Below, in pieces: positions 6,554-7,976 of a DNA stretch of 7,976 nt; the stretch's first letter is position 1; the number at the start of each line of letters is the position of its first letter. The DNA is from JASFJH01 sp050117725. Its GTDB lineage: Bacteria > Pseudomonadota > Gammaproteobacteria > AKS1. The position numbers were made by a program, and so were the translations under genes. The notes under the pieces were generated by a model. The model was given only the letters and a program-made list of their open reading frames with translations, had not been told where the DNA came from and made no database searches. Location of the stretch: contig JASFME010000101.1 in NCBI GenBank assembly GCA_050117725.1, forward strand, positions 1 to 7,976, given 5' to 3'.

Positions 6554-6856
6554 ATGGCGTTGACGAAAGCGGATATGGCCGAGCGTCTGTTTGAGGAGTT
6601 GGGCCTGAACAAACGCGAAGCCAAAGAAATCGTTGAGTTTTTCTTTGAAGAGATCCGGGGTGCGCTCGAGCACGGGGAGCAGGTGAAGCTGTCCGGTTTC
6701 GGTAATTTCGACCTGCGCGACAAAAACGAGCGACCGGGACGTAACCCTAAAACTGGTGAGGAAATACCCATCACGGCCCGCAGGGTAGTGACTTTCCGCC
6801 CGGGACAAAAACTCAAATCAAGGGTAGAAGCCTATGCTGGAACCGAGCAACAATAA
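6554..6856 (+). CDS. ihfA: Integration host factor alpha subunit
   Basis: DNA-bending nucleoid protein that works as a heterodimer with IHF-beta in recombination, replication and transcription control. The 100 residues are very close to the 99-residue E. coli protein across the whole length, with a typical start MALTKADMAERLFEELGLNKREAKEIV. The DNA-binding beta-arm contains SGFGNFDLRDKNERPGRNPKTGEEIPITARRVVTF (47-81), including Pro65, the residue that intercalates into the minor groove. GQKLKSRV closes the conserved core. The start lies 8 bases after the pheT stop, with only a purine-rich AAGAGAAAAA as a weak ribosome site, so coupling to pheT translation is likely. Its last 23 bases overlap the next gene. 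The pheT-ihfA linkage is conserved in Gammaproteobacteria. Confidence 0.98.
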   Translation: MALTKADMAERLFEELGLNKREAKEIVEFFFEEIRGALEHGEQVKLSGFGNFDLRDKNERPGRNPKTGEEIPITARRVVTFRPGQKLKSRVEAYAGTEQQ

Positions 6857-7190
6857 CGAGTTGCCGGCAATCCCGGGTAAACGCTACTTCACTATCGGTG
6901 AAGTCAGTGATTTGTGTGGTGTAAAACCTCACGTCCTTCGCTACTGGGAACAGGAATTTCCCCAGCTCAAGCCGGTGAAACGACGTGGTAACCGTCGTTA
7001 CTACCAGCGCCAGGACGTGATCATGATTCGCCAGATCCGGAGTCTGCTTTACGAACATGGCTTTACAATCGGTGGTGCCCGGCAACGTCTTGAAGGCGAT
7101 GAGGCCAGGCGTGATTCGGATCAAAGCCAGCAAATCATCCGTCAGGTCAGACTCGAACTCGAAGAAGTGCTGCAATTACTCAAGGTCTGA
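6834..7190 (+). CDS. Short MerR-family transcriptional regulator
   Basis: A 118-residue DNA-binding protein of the MerR superfamily. The N-terminal winged helix-turn-helix spans about residues 18-85: YFTIGEVSDLCGVKPHVLRYWEQEFPQLKPVKRRGNRRYY, then QDVIMIRQIRSLLYEHGFTIGGARQRL. After it comes only a short charged helix (about 95-118), enough for dimerisation. No effector-binding domain or metal-binding cysteine cluster follows, as Cys29 within the helix-turn-helix is the only cysteine. The signal and target genes are therefore not predictable. The start at 6834 overlaps ihfA by 23 bases in a different frame, with AGGG at 6821-6824 as a possible ribosome site. The same small regulator sits between ihfA and tRNA-Pro in Pseudomonas-like genomes, so it belongs to the conserved neighbourhood. 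Confidence 0.92.
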   Translation: MLEPSNNNELPAIPGKRYFTIGEVSDLCGVKPHVLRYWEQEFPQLKPVKRRGNRRYYQRQDVIMIRQIRSLLYEHGFTIGGARQRLEGDEARRDSDQSQQIIRQVRLELEEVLQLLKV

Positions 7191-7265
7191 ATTCCCGTAT
7201 TCTGTTCTGAACCGGTTTGTGGCACACTTCACGCCGCAGATTTGCATACCAGTATCACTATTTCT

Positions 7266-7342
<77 letters not shown>

Positions 7343-7417
7343 GTTTCTTTTTCGATGCACACATACCCCATTTGCTCAGGCAAAGTGACATCGAATGATT
7401 AACAGCATGAGATCGTT

Positions 7418-7933
7418 ATGAGTGACAAGTCTTCATCCCTGAATATTGCCGTACTGACTGTATCCGATTCGCGCACCGAGGACACTGATACATCGGGCGC
7501 GGCACTCGTCGACAAACTGATGGCAGCGGGCCATGTGCTGGTTGAGAAGAAAATTCTCGCCGACGACAGGTATGTGTTGCGCGCCCAGGTATCGAACTGG
7601 ATTGTGGATGACAATGTCCAGGTTATCCTTATCACGGGTGGTACCGGGATTACCGGCAGGGATGTCACCCCGGAGGCAGTCATGCCCTTGTTCGATAAGG
7701 AAATCCCGGGTTTCGGCGAGTTGTTCCGTGCCGTATCATATGAAGAGATCCGGACTTCGACTATTCAGTCGCGTGCCGTCGGTGGTGTGGCGAACGGCAC
7801 ACTGATCTTCTGCCTGCCGGGTTCTACCGGGGCCTGTCATACCGCCTGGGATCGTATTCTCAAGGATCAACTTGATATCAACCATCGGCCATGTAACTTC
7901 GTGGAAGTCATGCCGCGCCTGAAAGAACGTTAA
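7418..7933 (+). CDS. moaB: Molybdenum cofactor biosynthesis protein MoaB
   Basis: Member of the MoaB/Mog family of molybdopterin-binding proteins. Mog-type members adenylylate molybdopterin before molybdate insertion, while E. coli MoaB itself is reported to have little or no such activity, so the exact step is uncertain. The 171 residues match E. coli MoaB (170). Family features include AVLTVSDSRTEDTDTSG (11-27), the molybdopterin-site motif ITGGTGITGRD with Gly74-Gly77 and Asp82, and SRAVGGVANGTLIFCLPGST (118-137). The ATG at 7418 has only a weak GAGA (7409-7412) upstream. A small TTTGC/GCAAA hairpin with a TCAG loop sits at 7371-7384 in the leader and has no clear role. A gene resembling moeA begins 22 bases after the stop. 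Confidence 0.95.
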   Translation: MSDKSSSLNIAVLTVSDSRTEDTDTSGAALVDKLMAAGHVLVEKKILADDRYVLRAQVSNWIVDDNVQVILITGGTGITGRDVTPEAVMPLFDKEIPGFGELFRAVSYEEIRTSTIQSRAVGGVANGTLIFCLPGSTGACHTAWDRILKDQLDINHRPCNFVEVMPRLKER

Positions 7934-7955
7934 TCCAGTCGCCCAGGTATCAGCC

Positions 7956-7976
7956 ATGAGTGATTCGTGTTTCAAC
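7956..7976 (+). CDS. Start of next gene, possibly molybdopterin molybdotransferase moeA (partial)
   Basis: Seven codons (MSDSCFN) follow an ATG at 7956 before the window ends. AGGT at 7945-7948 is placed 7 bases upstream and could be its ribosome site. The position directly after moaB and the same strand suggest moeA, a common neighbour in Pseudomonas-like genomes. Seven residues cannot prove identity. Confidence 0.4.

Noticed and set aside
7189..7202. GAAT/ATTC inverted repeat after the merR gene as a terminator
   Set aside because: It has only four base pairs and no T-run.

Overview
This window is a conserved translation-gene cluster from a bacterial chromosome, with every real gene on the + strand. 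The gene order is thrS (5' end missing) - infC - rpmI - rplT - pheS - pheT - ihfA - merR-type regulator - tRNA-Pro(GGG) - moaB - start of a further gene (moeA candidate). Protein similarity, recalled from known families, places it in the Gammaproteobacteria. ThrRS, IF3, L35, L20, PheS, PheT and IHF-alpha all resemble their Pseudomonas and E. coli counterparts. The ihfA - short MerR gene - tRNA-Pro(GGG) order is the one I know from Pseudomonas-like genomes and not from Enterobacterales. GC content is moderate to high, and I cannot name a genus.

Positions 1-2870 hold thrS, infC, rpmI and rplT. infC lacks any ATG, GTG or TTG codon that would give a full-length protein. It must start on a rare codon, most likely ATC at 1650, as expected for the self-regulated IF3 gene. 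The 138-base infC-rpmI gap is rich in short hairpins and can pair with the rpmI ribosome binding site, which suggests an L20 translational operator.

Positions 2871-6545 hold the two phenylalanyl-tRNA synthetase subunits. A strong intrinsic terminator or attenuator lies before pheS, but no phenylalanine-rich leader peptide precedes it. pheS and pheT are separated by an unusual 146-base gap. That gap appears to carry a decayed 'ACGCAGAGG'-type dispersed repeat followed by an AT-rich candidate promoter.

Positions 6546-7342 hold ihfA, an overlapping short MerR-family gene and a complete 77-base tRNA-Pro(GGG). Positions 7343-7976 open a molybdenum cofactor segment with moaB and the first seven codons of the next gene.

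Functionally this is core housekeeping: tRNA charging, translation initiation, 50S assembly, nucleoid architecture and Moco synthesis. I found no defence system, phage, transposase, CRISPR array or biosynthetic cluster, and nothing that looks like a novel multi-gene system. The points worth checking are regulatory and intergenic.
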